64,000 bases of DNA from contig NZ_DF968183.1 of the NCBI RefSeq assembly GCF_001192835.1, positions 1,137,338-1,201,337 on the forward strand. Direction: 5' to 3'. The notes under the pieces are model-generated. The model did not search any database. It worked only from the letters and a program-made list of their open reading frames with translations, and had not been told where the DNA came from. The DNA comes from Lentimicrobium saccharophilum. GTDB taxonomy: Bacteria; Bacteroidota; Bacteroidia; Bacteroidales; Lentimicrobiaceae. Both the position numbers and the translations under genes were made by a program. This document shows, one piece after another, positions 9,168-18,277 of this stretch (positions within the stretch are counted from its first letter, which is position 1; each line of letters starts with the position of its first letter).

Positions 9168-10403
9168 GTGCAGCCAAAAACTTTATATAAACCTCTTTTA
9201 TTACTCCTTTTCCTGATAAGCTGGACAGGAGTCCGCGGACAATTCAATTATTTCAGCCTTCCGGAAAAGAAAAATAAGGTGATCATTCCTTTCTCCAACT
9301 ATGATAACCTTGTTGTAATTGAGTTGATCATCAATGATTCCATCCCGGTAAGGCTGCTGCTCGACAGTGGGGTTGAGGGGGTAATTATCACCGACAGGGG
9401 AATCACATCTTTACTGGAAAACCAATGCATCAGATCATTTATGCTGTCGGCTCCCGGCTCACCCGACATGTTGGAAGCCTGCGTAACACGTCCTTTTAAA
9501 CTCAAAACAGGCCGGCTGAAACCTATGTTTACCAACCTTATCCTGTTGAGCGAAGATTACTTTTCCCTTGATCAGTATATTGGTTCCAAAGTTCACGGTC
9601 TGATCGGAATGGAAAAATTCAGGGATCTGGTTGTTACTACCAATTACGACAGAAATACCATCAGGTTTACCCGTCCCTCAGATTATTCCCCTCCGGCAAG
9701 ATCAGAAATTATTCCACTCAGCATCAACCGGGGCAAACCATACATGACCGCCCGGGTTGAATTCGACAACGGCAGGATAATGGACCTCTGGCTGATGATC
9801 GACTCTGGGGCGAATCACCCTTTACTGCTTGAATATGACAGCCTTGACGGCTATAAGCCGGAAAAATACCTTGATGCCATCATCGGAAAGGGACTGGCAG
9901 GAAATATTCACGGGAGTTTTGCCAGAATCGGCTGGCTGATGCTCGGCAATTACCGGCTTGACAATGTAATAAGTTCTTTTTCTGATAGTTATATGCCATG
10001 GAACCTAAACACCAGGATGAATAGAAACGGAACGCTCGGGGCCGGAGCGCTGGGAAGATTCCGGGTTACATTTGACTTCAGCAACCAGCGGATGATCCTG
10101 CAAAAAGGCGCTAAGTTCAAACAGCCCTTTGAATACAATATGAGCGGAATTACCTTCAGGGCGTTGGGGGTCGGCTTCAGTATCTTTGAAGTGAGCGAAA
10201 TCATCAAAGGCTCACCCGGAGATAAAGCCGGAATAAAGGTGGGAGATTTGTTGCTGTACATCAACGGAAAGCCCGTTTTCGGCCTCACGCTGGGTGATCT
10301 GAACCACATCCTCAGCACCAGGGAAGGCAATTTCGTAAGCATGGTTTTCTCCAGGGATGGCAAGGAAATCAGGACCAATATCAAACTCAGAAGGCTTATT
10401 TAA
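9168..10403 (+). CDS. secreted retropepsin-like aspartyl protease with PDZ domain
   Basis: A 411-residue exported protein. The start used is a GTG, the only start that places the signal peptide (about residues 1-25, LLLLLFLISWTGVRG) at the N-terminus. Two pepsin-like half-domains follow, each with a D-S/T-G active site: 'VRLLLDSGVEGVIIT' near 60-75 and 'LWLMIDSGANHPLLL' near 207-222. A PDZ domain closes the protein (about 330-405), with 'GSPGDKAGIKVGDLLLYING'. Aspartyl protease/PDZ proteins of this layout are frequent in Bacteroidota and act in the periplasm or outside the cell; their substrates are unknown. Both catalytic Asp-Ser-Gly triplets are intact. It has no T9SS tail. It is divergent from the TreS-like gene. 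Confidence 0.87.
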   Translation: MQPKTLYKPLLLLLFLISWTGVRGQFNYFSLPEKKNKVIIPFSNYDNLVVIELIINDSIPVRLLLDSGVEGVIITDRGITSLLENQCIRSFMLSAPGSPDMLEACVTRPFKLKTGRLKPMFTNLILLSEDYFSLDQYIGSKVHGLIGMEKFRDLVVTTNYDRNTIRFTRPSDYSPPARSEIIPLSINRGKPYMTARVEFDNGRIMDLWLMIDSGANHPLLLEYDSLDGYKPEKYLDAIIGKGLAGNIHGSFARIGWLMLGNYRLDNVISSFSDSYMPWNLNTRMNRNGTLGAGALGRFRVTFDFSNQRMILQKGAKFKQPFEYNMSGITFRALGVGFSIFEVSEIIKGSPGDKAGIKVGDLLLYINGKPVFGLTLGDLNHILSTREGNFVSMVFSRDGKEIRTNIKLRRLI

Positions 10404-10566
10404 ATAAGTTTTACAACCTTTCCCGGAATCATGCTGACAGATAAGCCAACCAGCTATAAAAACCAGCCAGCATCGCTATATATTTGTTTATTAAACATTT
10501 ATAACAAAGGTTCTTGAAATCCCGTTAAACCGGAACGCCCCACCGGGCACGAGCCTCCATTTTTCT

Positions 10567-10574
10567 TATTTTTG
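10567..10574 (+). promoter_or_regulatory. putative -7 element (TATTTTTG) of the secreted amylase gene
   Basis: Exact TAnnTTTG match 53 bases before the chosen ATG. It supports the downstream ATG over the GTG that lies only 11 bases behind the box. No -33 TTG. Confidence 0.45.
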
Positions 10575-10626
10575 CAGAAAGCCGGTGCAGCACGCTGCGC
10601 TGCTTACAATTGACAATCCAAAAGAT

Positions 10627-12513
10627 ATGAAAATAACCCGTTTCCCGCTTCGGCACCTACAGCAGGCATTACATTTTGCCTTCCTTCTGTTTATTGCATT
10701 CCCCGGCCCTGTTTCTGCACAGGTCATCCCGGAACTGCGCGTTGAACCTCCTTTCTGGTGGACAGGCATGAAAAACCCTTCGCTGCAACTGCTGGCCTAT
10801 GGAAAAGATATTGCCGCCACTACCGTTAGCTTCAACTATCCCGGCGTAATACTGAGAGACAAGGTGAGTGTTGAAAATCCAAACTATCTTTTTCTGAACA
10901 TTGAGATCGCCGCGGATGCAAAACCCGGAAAGTTTGTCATCTCATTTATGCGCAACCGCAAGGTGGCTTATCAATATTCCTATGAACTCAGGCAACGGAA
11001 AGAAGGATCGGCTGACCGCAAGGGCTTTTCTCCTGCCGATGTGATCTATCTGCTGATGCCCGACCGCTTTGCAAACGGAGATCCATCGAACGACAATATC
11101 CCGGGAATGCTCGAAACTGCCAACCGGTCAAATCCATCGGGAAGACATGGCGGCGACATTGCCGGAATATCGAAAAACCTGAATTACCTCAGTGACCTTG
11201 GAATCACTGCACTCTGGATCAACCCCCTGCTCGAAAACAATAACCCGGCCTATTCCTACCATGGTTATGCCATTACCGACTTTTACCGCATCGATCCGAG
11301 GCTGGGCACCAACGAAGATTATGTAAACCTGGTAAATGAAGCTCAGGCAAAAGGCATCAAGGTAATCAAGGACATGATTTTTAACCATTGCGGCATCAAT
11401 CACTGGTTTATCAAAGATTTGCCGATGAGCAACTGGATTCACCGGTTTCCTGAATTTACCCGTTCCAATTTCAGGGCCGAAGCCTTATCAGATCCCTATG
11501 CCTCGGAATATGATAAAAACCGCTTGCTGCAGGGCTGGTTCGATACCAATATGCCGGACCTCGACCAACGCAATCCATACGTCACCAACTATCTGATTCA
11601 GAATTCCATATGGTGGATTGAATATGCCGGTCTCGACGGAATCCGGCTCGACACCCAGCCTTATCCATACAAGGAAATGATTGCAGAATGGGGGCGCAGG
11701 GTTTATGAGGAATACCCGGATTTCAGCATAGTCGGAGAAGCATGGCTGAACCAGGAAGGAATGCTTGCATATTATCAGAAGGATGCCATCATCAGCGATG
11801 ATTACAATTCATACCTGCCCAGTGTAACAGACTTCCCGCTATACGAGGCTACGAAAAAAGCCTTTACTGAAAAAGAAGGGTGGACCGAAGGGATGGCCAG
11901 GCTGTATTATGTTTTTGCCCAGGATTTTCTTTTTTCAGATCCATACATGAAGGTGACTTTTCTCGACAATCATGATGTAAACCGTTACTTCAATACCATC
12001 AACAGAGACCTGTCTGCCATGAAAATGGCACTGACGTTTCTGCTCACCACGCGCGGCATTCCGCAGATCTATTACGGCACCGAGTTGCTGATGGACGGGG
12101 CTGAGCATAAAGGTCACGGCGACATACGATGGGATTTTCCCGGTGGCTGGAAAGGAGATTCAACCAATGCCTTTGTCCGCGAAGGAAGATCAAAGGACCA
12201 GAACGAAGTTTTCGACCACCTGAAGCAATTGCTGCGCTGGCGCAAATCGAGCAAGGCCATTGCCCGGGGCAGTCTCAGGCATTTTATCCCTTTCGACGGC
12301 GTTTACGTGTATTTCCGGATTGCCGGTGACGAAACCGTTATGGTATTGATCAACAACAGCAATGACGAGAAAACCATTGATACCGGCAGGTTCACCGAAG
12401 TAACTTCCGGATTTAACAACGCGCTGGACATCATGACCGGGCAGTCGTTCCCGCTTCACGGCAAACTGACCAGCAAAGGCAGGACTGCCATGGTTTTTGA
12501 ACTGAAAAAGTAA
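10627..12513 (+). CDS. secreted GH13 alpha-amylase with N-terminal domain (neopullulanase/SusA-like)
   Basis: About 628 residues from the ATG MKITRFPL; an upstream GTG would add 14 unlikely residues before the signal peptide (HFAFLLFIAFPGPVSA). After the signal comes an Ig-like N-terminal domain (about 35-120, 'LRVEPPFWWTGMKNPSLQLL') of the type in cyclomaltodextrinases, then the GH13 barrel. Region I is 'KVIKDMIFNHCGINHWF', region II 'GLDGIRLDTQPYPY' (Asp near 342), region III 'FSIVGEAWLNQ' (Glu near 371), region IV 'VTFLDNHDVNRYF' (Asp near 450). A small beta domain ends the protein. It is expected to cleave starch, pullulan or cyclodextrins in the periplasm, as SusA does. No SusC/D genes are in the window, and only a TreS-like GH13 gene lies nearby. 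Confidence 0.92.
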   Translation: MKITRFPLRHLQQALHFAFLLFIAFPGPVSAQVIPELRVEPPFWWTGMKNPSLQLLAYGKDIAATTVSFNYPGVILRDKVSVENPNYLFLNIEIAADAKPGKFVISFMRNRKVAYQYSYELRQRKEGSADRKGFSPADVIYLLMPDRFANGDPSNDNIPGMLETANRSNPSGRHGGDIAGISKNLNYLSDLGITALWINPLLENNNPAYSYHGYAITDFYRIDPRLGTNEDYVNLVNEAQAKGIKVIKDMIFNHCGINHWFIKDLPMSNWIHRFPEFTRSNFRAEALSDPYASEYDKNRLLQGWFDTNMPDLDQRNPYVTNYLIQNSIWWIEYAGLDGIRLDTQPYPYKEMIAEWGRRVYEEYPDFSIVGEAWLNQEGMLAYYQKDAIISDDYNSYLPSVTDFPLYEATKKAFTEKEGWTEGMARLYYVFAQDFLFSDPYMKVTFLDNHDVNRYFNTINRDLSAMKMALTFLLTTRGIPQIYYGTELLMDGAEHKGHGDIRWDFPGGWKGDSTNAFVREGRSKDQNEVFDHLKQLLRWRKSSKAIARGSLRHFIPFDGVYVYFRIAGDETVMVLINNSNDEKTIDTGRFTEVTSGFNNALDIMTGQSFPLHGKLTSKGRTAMVFELKK

Positions 12514-12568
12514 GCGAAAGCGGACAGGGAATAAGCAGAAACTGCATTATTTAAAGAAAGACAGGATT

Positions 12569-13387
12569 GTGGTAGTTGCCCGGGCAGGTGGAAAGAGGAA
12601 AAAGGTTAATAAATCCAGACTATACCTTTATACTGGACTGCTTGCAGTATTTCTGATAGTGATGGCCCCGTTGTTTTTCCGTTATGGCCTTCCCCTGATT
12701 AAAAGCGGATTCTCATGGACGGAAGCGGAGCAATATCATAACCTGAAGAATTTTGGCGTACCCATTCCATCCGGATACAAAACCCATGGCATTGATGTCT
12801 CGCACCATCAGGGGCGCATCAACTGGGCCGAAGTTGCTGCCATGGAAGTAAACGGCATCAGGATCAGCTTCGCATTTCTGAAGGCTACCGAGGGGATCAC
12901 CAGGCAGGACAGGCAATTTCAGCGCAACTGGGAAAAGGCCGGAGCGGCGGGTATGATGCGTGGTGCATACCATTTTTTTCATCCTTCGCGTGATGCTGCC
13001 AAACAGGCTGAGAATTTTATCAGACAGGTTAAACTGAAACCCGGCGACCTGCCACCCGTACTTGACATTGAAGTCAGCAACCGGCGTTCAAAAAAAGAAA
13101 TTGTGGAAGGTGCACAGGAATGGTGCCGGCTGGTGGAAGAACATTATGGAGTCAAGCCGATCATCTATACCAGTCCCGGTTATTATGACAAATACCTGGC
13201 CGATGATTTTAAGGATTACCCGCTGTGGATCGCGCATTACCACGAGGACCTGCCCCGCATGCACCACCGCAGGTGGCAGTTCTGGCAGCATACCGACAAG
13301 GCTACCATCAACGGCATCAAGGGAGAGGTGGATCTGAATGTCTTTAACGGCAGCCTTTCAAAGCTCAGGAAATTGTGCATTGAATAA
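12569..13387 (+). CDS. GH25 muramidase (lysozyme family), membrane-anchored
   Basis: A 272-residue protein hydrolysing the beta-1,4 bond between N-acetylmuramic acid and N-acetylglucosamine. It starts at a GTG with a purine-rich stretch just upstream. Residues about 17-40 form one hydrophobic helix after a basic N-terminus (GGKRKKVNKSR), so it is probably anchored in the inner membrane with the enzyme in the periplasm. The GH25 barrel has the N-terminal 'THGIDVSHHQGRINW' with catalytic Asp near 76, 'FLKATEG', 'GAYHFF' and 'PPVLDIEVS' with the Asp166/Glu168 pair, and ends at 'WQHTDKATINGIKGEVDLNV', which carries the usual conserved aspartate. All key residues are present. It follows the amylase gene after 55 bases in the same direction, so it may be cotranscribed. 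Downstream is the first palindrome cluster. Confidence 0.93.
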   Translation: MVVARAGGKRKKVNKSRLYLYTGLLAVFLIVMAPLFFRYGLPLIKSGFSWTEAEQYHNLKNFGVPIPSGYKTHGIDVSHHQGRINWAEVAAMEVNGIRISFAFLKATEGITRQDRQFQRNWEKAGAAGMMRGAYHFFHPSRDAAKQAENFIRQVKLKPGDLPPVLDIEVSNRRSKKEIVEGAQEWCRLVEEHYGVKPIIYTSPGYYDKYLADDFKDYPLWIAHYHEDLPRMHHRRWQFWQHTDKATINGIKGEVDLNVFNGSLSKLRKLCIE

Positions 13388-13673
13388 GCATAATGATGTT
13401 GCCCCATCACCCGATAGGCTTTTATTCCTGAAGGTGCGATTAAGCATCTCCGGTGCTTTTATCCGGGTGGCCCGATGGCAGAATACTCTTTCAGAACATC
13501 CGACCCCTCCTGGGTCGTTTATTCATTTTATGCCAACGTTTTCTATACACCCATGACTCCTCCGGAGTCATAGGTATAGTCAGGTTAGTACGTCACGACC
13601 TCAGCAGGAGCGTATGTTGTTCCCGGATGGTCTTGGCTCCGCGGTTCCGGATGGTCCCGGCTGCATGGTTCCC

Positions 13674-13711
13674 GGTGGTCTCGTACCGATGGCTATCGGT
13701 ACGAGACCACC
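13674..13711. repeat. perfect inverted repeat, 17-base arms
   Basis: Left arm GGTGGTCTCGTACCGAT and its exact complement are separated by GGCT. The core recurs at 32065-32098 and, less perfectly, at 31973-32012. A second GTACCGAT/ATCGGTAC palindrome follows at 13725-13744. Confidence 0.9.
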
Positions 13712-13736
13712 ATACCTGCGAGCAGTACCGATAGAT

Positions 13737-13831
13737 ATCGGTACAAGACCACCATACTTTCAACCAGAGCCAGGTCCTCCATTCTATCGGTACAAGACCA
13801 CCATACTTTCGGGCAGAGCCAGGTCCTCCAT
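13737..13831. repeat. 46-base direct repeat, two copies
   Basis: The segments 13737-13782 and 13786-13831 match except for three changes in one four-base stretch (AACC against GGGC). Each starts with ATCGGTACAAGACCACCATA. The repeat period is 49 bases. Confidence 0.88.
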
Positions 13832-13955
13832 ACCTCCGGAAATTCCAATTGCAAACTTTTTCCGACCCCGGAGGGGTCGCATGTGTATAGAAACAACAGA
13901 TAAAGAAAACAAACCGGCCCCGGAGGGGTCGTATTTTTTTAGAGGTATATCTCCA

Positions 13956-15146
13956 TTATCCTTCCGACATTCTCTTGCACAGGGCGTGTTTCAATTGTTC
14001 CAGCGCTCTCATCAGAACCGGCCTCGGGCATGCCAGGTTCATGCGCATATAGCCATCGCCGCCCGGGCCGAATTGGGTGCCTTCGTTCAAACCGAGCCCG
14101 GCCTCTTCAATCATAAACTTTTTAAGTTCTGCATCGCTCATCCCGGTTTGACTGAAATCAAGCCAGGCCATATAAGTGGCTTCGGGGCGTATAACCTTTA
14201 CCTGCGGAAGATGGGTTTCAGCAAATTCAATCAGGGTGTGAATATTTCCATCAATGTAATCCAGAAGTTGTTCCAGCCATGCATCTCCATGCGTATAGGC
14301 GGCCTCTGCGGCTACGTTGCCGAAGAGATTGCCCATTTCAATGTGCAGGCCGTCGAGAACTTTGCGAAACCTTTTCATCAGCGAAGGATTGCTGATAATG
14401 ACCAACGAAGTCGCCATTCCGGCAAGGTTAAAGGTTTTGCTGGATGCAACCATGGTAACGGTTTTTGCCGCGATCTCCGGCGAAAGGGATGCCAGCACCG
14501 TATGATGAAATCCCCGGTTTACCAGATCGCAGTGAATCTCATCGGAAATCACCAGCACATTGTATTTCAGGCAAATATCAGCCATCCGCTTCAGTTCATC
14601 CGCCCTCCAGGCGTTTCCGGCCGGGTTATGCGGATTACTCAGAATCAGCATACGGGCACCATCACGGCATAACTGTTCAAGGTTTTCATAATTCATCCGG
14701 TAACGGCCGTTTTCCATAATCAGCTGATTATAAACCAGTTTGCGGCCATGATTTTTCACGGCATCGAAAAAAGGAAAGTAGACGGGCGGCTGAATGATAA
14801 CCTTGTCGCGACGGCGGGTAAATGCCAGCACCGCCATGTTCACCGCAGGAACAATGCCCGGTGAAAAGGCAATCCATTCGCGCTCTGTCCGCCAGTGATG
14901 GCGACGTTGAATCCAGGCGGTCAGGGCATCGAAACAGGAATCAGTCCGGATGGAGTACCCCAGCACTTCGTGCGCTGCCCGTTCCCGGATGGCATCCATT
15001 ACAAAATCAGGCGTCCGGAAATCCATATCGGCCACCCACATGGGAATGACCTCGTCATTTCCGAAGAAAAACTTACGCAGATCGTATTTAACGCAAGCCG
15101 TATTGCCACGTTCAATAATTTCGTCAAAGTTATATTGCATCTTCAA
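13956..15146 (-). CDS. MalY/PatB-type PLP-dependent aminotransferase/C-S lyase
   Basis: A 396-residue fold-type I PLP enzyme. The N-terminus 'PMWVADMDFRTPDFVMDAI' and the segment 'LGYSIRTDSCFDALTAWI' are characteristic of the MalY/PatB cystathionine beta-lyase subfamily. The PLP lysine is in 'VASSKTFNLAGM' (Lys near 237), the cofactor aspartate in 'NVLVISDEIHCDL', the substrate contact in 'LSNPHNPAGNAW', and the carboxylate-binding Arg in 'MRMNLACPRPVL'. Members split cystathionine or cysteine conjugates to homocysteine or pyruvate, ammonia and thiol, and some act as transaminases. The substrate is inferred. It is transcribed after the S74 gene's reverse neighbour gap and ends 25 bases short of the last hairpin of the 13.5-13.9 kb palindrome cluster, which may terminate it. 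Confidence 0.92.
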   Translation of the reverse strand: MKMQYNFDEIIERGNTACVKYDLRKFFFGNDEVIPMWVADMDFRTPDFVMDAIRERAAHEVLGYSIRTDSCFDALTAWIQRRHHWRTEREWIAFSPGIVPAVNMAVLAFTRRRDKVIIQPPVYFPFFDAVKNHGRKLVYNQLIMENGRYRMNYENLEQLCRDGARMLILSNPHNPAGNAWRADELKRMADICLKYNVLVISDEIHCDLVNRGFHHTVLASLSPEIAAKTVTMVASSKTFNLAGMATSLVIISNPSLMKRFRKVLDGLHIEMGNLFGNVAAEAAYTHGDAWLEQLLDYIDGNIHTLIEFAETHLPQVKVIRPEATYMAWLDFSQTGMSDAELKKFMIEEAGLGLNEGTQFGPGGDGYMRMNLACPRPVLMRALEQLKHALCKRMSEG

Positions 15147-15204
15147 AGCCGGAAAGATTATTAGCGGGTGCTAAATTAACCATTCCGGCAATAGAAGCCC
15201 TGCC

Positions 15205-17802
15205 TTATCTGGATTCAAGCATTTCGATCCGTCTTATCAACTGATCAATTTGTTGCTGCTGTGCTTCGATAATCTTTTGCTGTTCCTGAAAGGCCTTCAC
15301 AATAGGTGGAATAAATTCACCGTACCGCAGATTGTACAGTCCACCCTGGCTTTTTGGCGCATCAATCCCGCTGAAATTGTATCCGATTGATAGTGCGGCA
15401 TCTTCAACTTCCTGCGCAATAAAGCCGGTGTACACGATCGTTTCCTTTTCCTGCACAGCTTTCAGCTCTTCAGCCGAAGGAAAGGATGGCTGTTCATTTT
15501 CACGTAAATCCCGGGAATTCCGGTTATCCAGATAATCGTTCAGGGAAGTGACATTAAGGGTATAGGTCACAGGGCGCAGCAATTTTACAAACTCAATTCC
15601 AGGGACATTTTCACGGACATTTTTCTTATATCGTCCATCCGAAAAATTGCTCCAGCCGGTAAATCCGCCAATGCTGGTAACACTGCTATTCCCGATAACC
15701 ACCCTGTTGGAAGCAGTGGCCCTCGCATTGTAACCGATGGCAGTGCAATTGGTGTAGCCATCTGCATCCGGATAGGCCAATGCGCCGACAAAGGTGCCAA
15801 AGGACGCGGGGTGAAAATCTCCCGCCGAATAACCCAGACTGGTGTTATAGCTCGAGGTACTGTAATAGGATGAATATTGTCCGACAGCAGTATTGTATCC
15901 GCCCGAAAGGTTCATGTATAATGCCGAATAACCCAGTGCTGTATTTCTGCTACCGTTACTTAGAGTCCAGGAAGCATTATTACCGATGGCTGTATTGAAT
16001 TCACCGGTTAAATTTGAGTACAATGCCTGATCTCCGATGGCAATGTTATAGGATCCGGTAGAATTGGTAATCATAGACAAGTGGCCCAGGGCCGTATTGT
16101 GATGACCATAGGTGTTATTTCTCATCGACTGGCTTCCGATGGCTGTATTGTAATAGCCATAGGTGTTTTCCTGAAGGGTTTTTGAACCTACGGCCGTGTT
16201 GTGGGTAGCATGATACGTAAGGGTCGCATCGGTTTCATTCCGGTAAAGCGCCGAATCACCGATCGCAACCAGGTTGCTGCGACCGGAACTGTAGTACAGG
16301 GCCCTGGCCCCGATAGCAACGTTAGAACAGCCGCTCGTGTTGCTGTATAAACTTCTAACGCCCACTGCAACATTAGAATTGCCTGTAATATTGTTGGGCA
16401 GCGAATAATACCCGAACGCAGCGTTGTAGTCTCCTGAAACATTATCATAACCTGCATAACAACCGACAGCCGTATTATAATCAGCACTATCGGAATAATT
16501 GAGCGCAAAAGTGCCCACTGCAACATTGTAAATTCCTTTACTATTGGCAGTCAGTGCCCTGTTTCCGACTGCCACATTATAATATCCTGTTGTGTTTGAA
16601 TACAATGTCCGGTAACCAACTGCTGTATTTGCTGTCCCTGCAATGTTATTGTATAGCGACCAGTAACCTACAGCCGTATTGCCTTCGGCGCTTGTATTTG
16701 AAAACAATGCCTGAAAGCCCATAGCTGTATTCGACATTCCGGTAGTGTTCGTGTATAATGACTGATAACCGGCAGCTGTATTCTGAAATCCGGTAGTGTT
16801 GCTAAACATTGCTTTCGACCCGACCGCCGTATTTCTGGTACCGTGAACAGTGACAGTTGCATTGGTTCCATTATTATACAATGCCGAATCCCCGACCGCT
16901 ACAAGATTATTTCTCACAGTGTTCTGGCGCAGCGCCCTTATGCCGATGGCTGTATTTGAGTAACCAGAAGTATTGCTATACATAGCATTGTAACCAATGG
17001 CTGTGTTATTATGGCCTGAGATGTTGGAATACATTGTTCCATAGCCAATTGCGGTATTCGTACAGCCAGAGGTATTGCTATATAACGGCACATATCCAAT
17101 ACCAATGTTACCTTCGCCTATGGTATTCGAAAACAACGCTTTATCGCCAACGGCAGTATTGTAGCGTCCGGTATTCTCAGCCGGGGTTGCGCTGCCTCTC
17201 AATGCTTCACAGCCAATGGCTGTATTGAAAGTTTCTCTGCCGGTGGTCCGGTCATCGGCATAAAACATGGCATAATAGCCCAAAGCAGTACTCCGGCTGT
17301 TGGCTTTATTGTTATAAAGGGCCGAATAACCCAGCGCGGTGGAGTTCATTCCGGTTGTGTTCAGCGCAAGTGCCAGATAACCCAGCGAGAGATTATGCTG
17401 TGCTCTTTCTATCCTTCCGGCAAATGCGCTATTAATGCGAAAGTTGAGCGGCATATCGTCGGTTGTGCCGATAAAGTTAGATGGTGAGGATGTTCCCGCA
17501 TTCCCGGTGATCGACCAGCCGAAACCTGACCCTACATAGACCCACGCGGGACTTGCCGGGGTACCGGCATTGTAATAAAAACCCGGTAAACTGTTCGTCT
17601 GATAAACCAGCAAACCGGTAGCCGGGGAGGCAATGGCATTTCGCTGGGTAAATGTCATGCGCGGAATCAGCAAACCGCTGCTTGTTGATTTAACATCCAG
17701 CATGGCTGAAGCGTCGGGATTTGCGCCATCGGTGTTGATGGCTACCTGGGAATAGAGACTTATTCCCGGTACCAGCAGAAGAAATAATATCAGCTTTTTC
17801 AT
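15205..17802 (-). CDS. large secreted repeat protein with C-terminal S74 intramolecular chaperone
   Basis: An 865-residue protein with a signal peptide (MKKLILFLLLVPGISLYS). Residues about 20-135 form an N-terminal domain common to Bacteroidota surface proteins ('AMLDVKSTSSGLLIPRM'). From about 135 to 710 it is built of roughly thirty 17-residue repeats of the pattern N(T/V)A(V/I)G-x-x-(A/S)L-(Y/F)-x-N-x-(S/T)-G, resembling YadA-head or tail-fibre beta-roll repeats. The tail (about 718-865) is a peptidase S74 domain: 'NFSDGRYKKNV' gives the Ser-Asp cleavage point near 721/722, and it ends in a coiled coil ('EQQKIIEAQQQQIDQLIRRI'). In phage tailspikes S74 folds the trimer and then cuts itself off. 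No T9SS tail is seen. The adhesin or fibre role is inferred. Confidence 0.88.
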   Translation of the reverse strand: MKKLILFLLLVPGISLYSQVAINTDGANPDASAMLDVKSTSSGLLIPRMTFTQRNAIASPATGLLVYQTNSLPGFYYNAGTPASPAWVYVGSGFGWSITGNAGTSSPSNFIGTTDDMPLNFRINSAFAGRIERAQHNLSLGYLALALNTTGMNSTALGYSALYNNKANSRSTALGYYAMFYADDRTTGRETFNTAIGCEALRGSATPAENTGRYNTAVGDKALFSNTIGEGNIGIGYVPLYSNTSGCTNTAIGYGTMYSNISGHNNTAIGYNAMYSNTSGYSNTAIGIRALRQNTVRNNLVAVGDSALYNNGTNATVTVHGTRNTAVGSKAMFSNTTGFQNTAAGYQSLYTNTTGMSNTAMGFQALFSNTSAEGNTAVGYWSLYNNIAGTANTAVGYRTLYSNTTGYYNVAVGNRALTANSKGIYNVAVGTFALNYSDSADYNTAVGCYAGYDNVSGDYNAAFGYYSLPNNITGNSNVAVGVRSLYSNTSGCSNVAIGARALYYSSGRSNLVAIGDSALYRNETDATLTYHATHNTAVGSKTLQENTYGYYNTAIGSQSMRNNTYGHHNTALGHLSMITNSTGSYNIAIGDQALYSNLTGEFNTAIGNNASWTLSNGSRNTALGYSALYMNLSGGYNTAVGQYSSYYSTSSYNTSLGYSAGDFHPASFGTFVGALAYPDADGYTNCTAIGYNARATASNRVVIGNSSVTSIGGFTGWSNFSDGRYKKNVRENVPGIEFVKLLRPVTYTLNVTSLNDYLDNRNSRDLRENEQPSFPSAEELKAVQEKETIVYTGFIAQEVEDAALSIGYNFSGIDAPKSQGGLYNLRYGEFIPPIVKAFQEQQKIIEAQQQQIDQLIRRIEMLESR
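15780..17400 (-). repeat. 51-base coding repeats within the S74-tail protein
   Basis: About thirty degenerate 51-base units encode the 17-residue N-T-A-V-G-Y repeats. They are in frame and variable at the DNA level, so they are a protein repeat and not a CRISPR array or satellite. Confidence 0.85.
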
Positions 17803-18277
17803 TGGAATAAGGATTTATGTTAGTGCTTTAAGTGAATAAAATCAGCAAGAGCTATCTCTTAAAGAAAAAATTCATAAACCGGAAGTATGGAAGGCGGGTA
17901 GCAATCTGGCGGAATCCCGGGTAAAAGGGAGAGCTGAGAATAAAGGTGTAATATACATCATTTTATCAACATTTACAAATTTCGAAGAGATTAAAATTGC
18001 TGGATCATCTGCCGATTGATCCGCCACAACCGGCAATATGATTTTTACCCGGACAAAGTATTTCGCAATGCTTAAACGATTAAGTGTTTGTAATCAGCAC
18101 AATAAGAATTGTACTGAACAAACATTTAACGGGGATTGCCCATATAGATTCAAAAGTTCAGCCCTGGCGGGCTTAGTAATGATCAGTCCGGGCTACAAAC
18201 TTCAGGAAGGTATCACAGGCAATTATTGCCCTGCTTATGCATAAGTGGTATTTAAAGGCTATATAGCGAAGGAAAGG
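17803..18277. other. 475-base intergenic region with no recognised gene
   Basis: Lies between the GH5 stop and the S74 gene start, both on the minus strand. It should contain the S74 promoter, but I see no exact TAnnTTTG box. One plus-strand frame of 68 codons has no support. Confidence 0.5.

Larger units (their letters stand above)
13388..13955. repeat. palindrome cluster 1 (intergenic, 568 bases)
   Basis: Non-coding stretch between the GH25 and MalY genes. It holds four copies of a GACCCC-type hairpin (13501-13517, 13553-13571, 13863-13879, 13915-13931), one perfect 17-base-arm palindrome (13674-13711), a second palindrome (13725-13744) and a 46-base direct repeat. Open frames here are only translations of these repeats. 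The same two hairpin families recur together at 31.6-32.1 kb. Confidence 0.85.

Noticed and set aside
13614-14672. Long plus-strand open frame of 352 codons
   Set aside because: Its first part is a translation of the palindrome cluster and the rest is antisense to the MalY/PatB-type gene, whose catalytic motifs are all intact on the minus strand.
15780-17400. Regularly spaced 51-base repeats that could suggest a CRISPR array
   Set aside because: The repeats are contiguous, degenerate and in frame with the 17-residue protein repeat; there are no unique spacers and no cas genes.
18038-18244. 68-codon plus-strand frame between S74 and GH5 genes
   Set aside because: No promoter, no ribosome binding site and no recognisable pattern; ordinary chance frame in an intergenic region.
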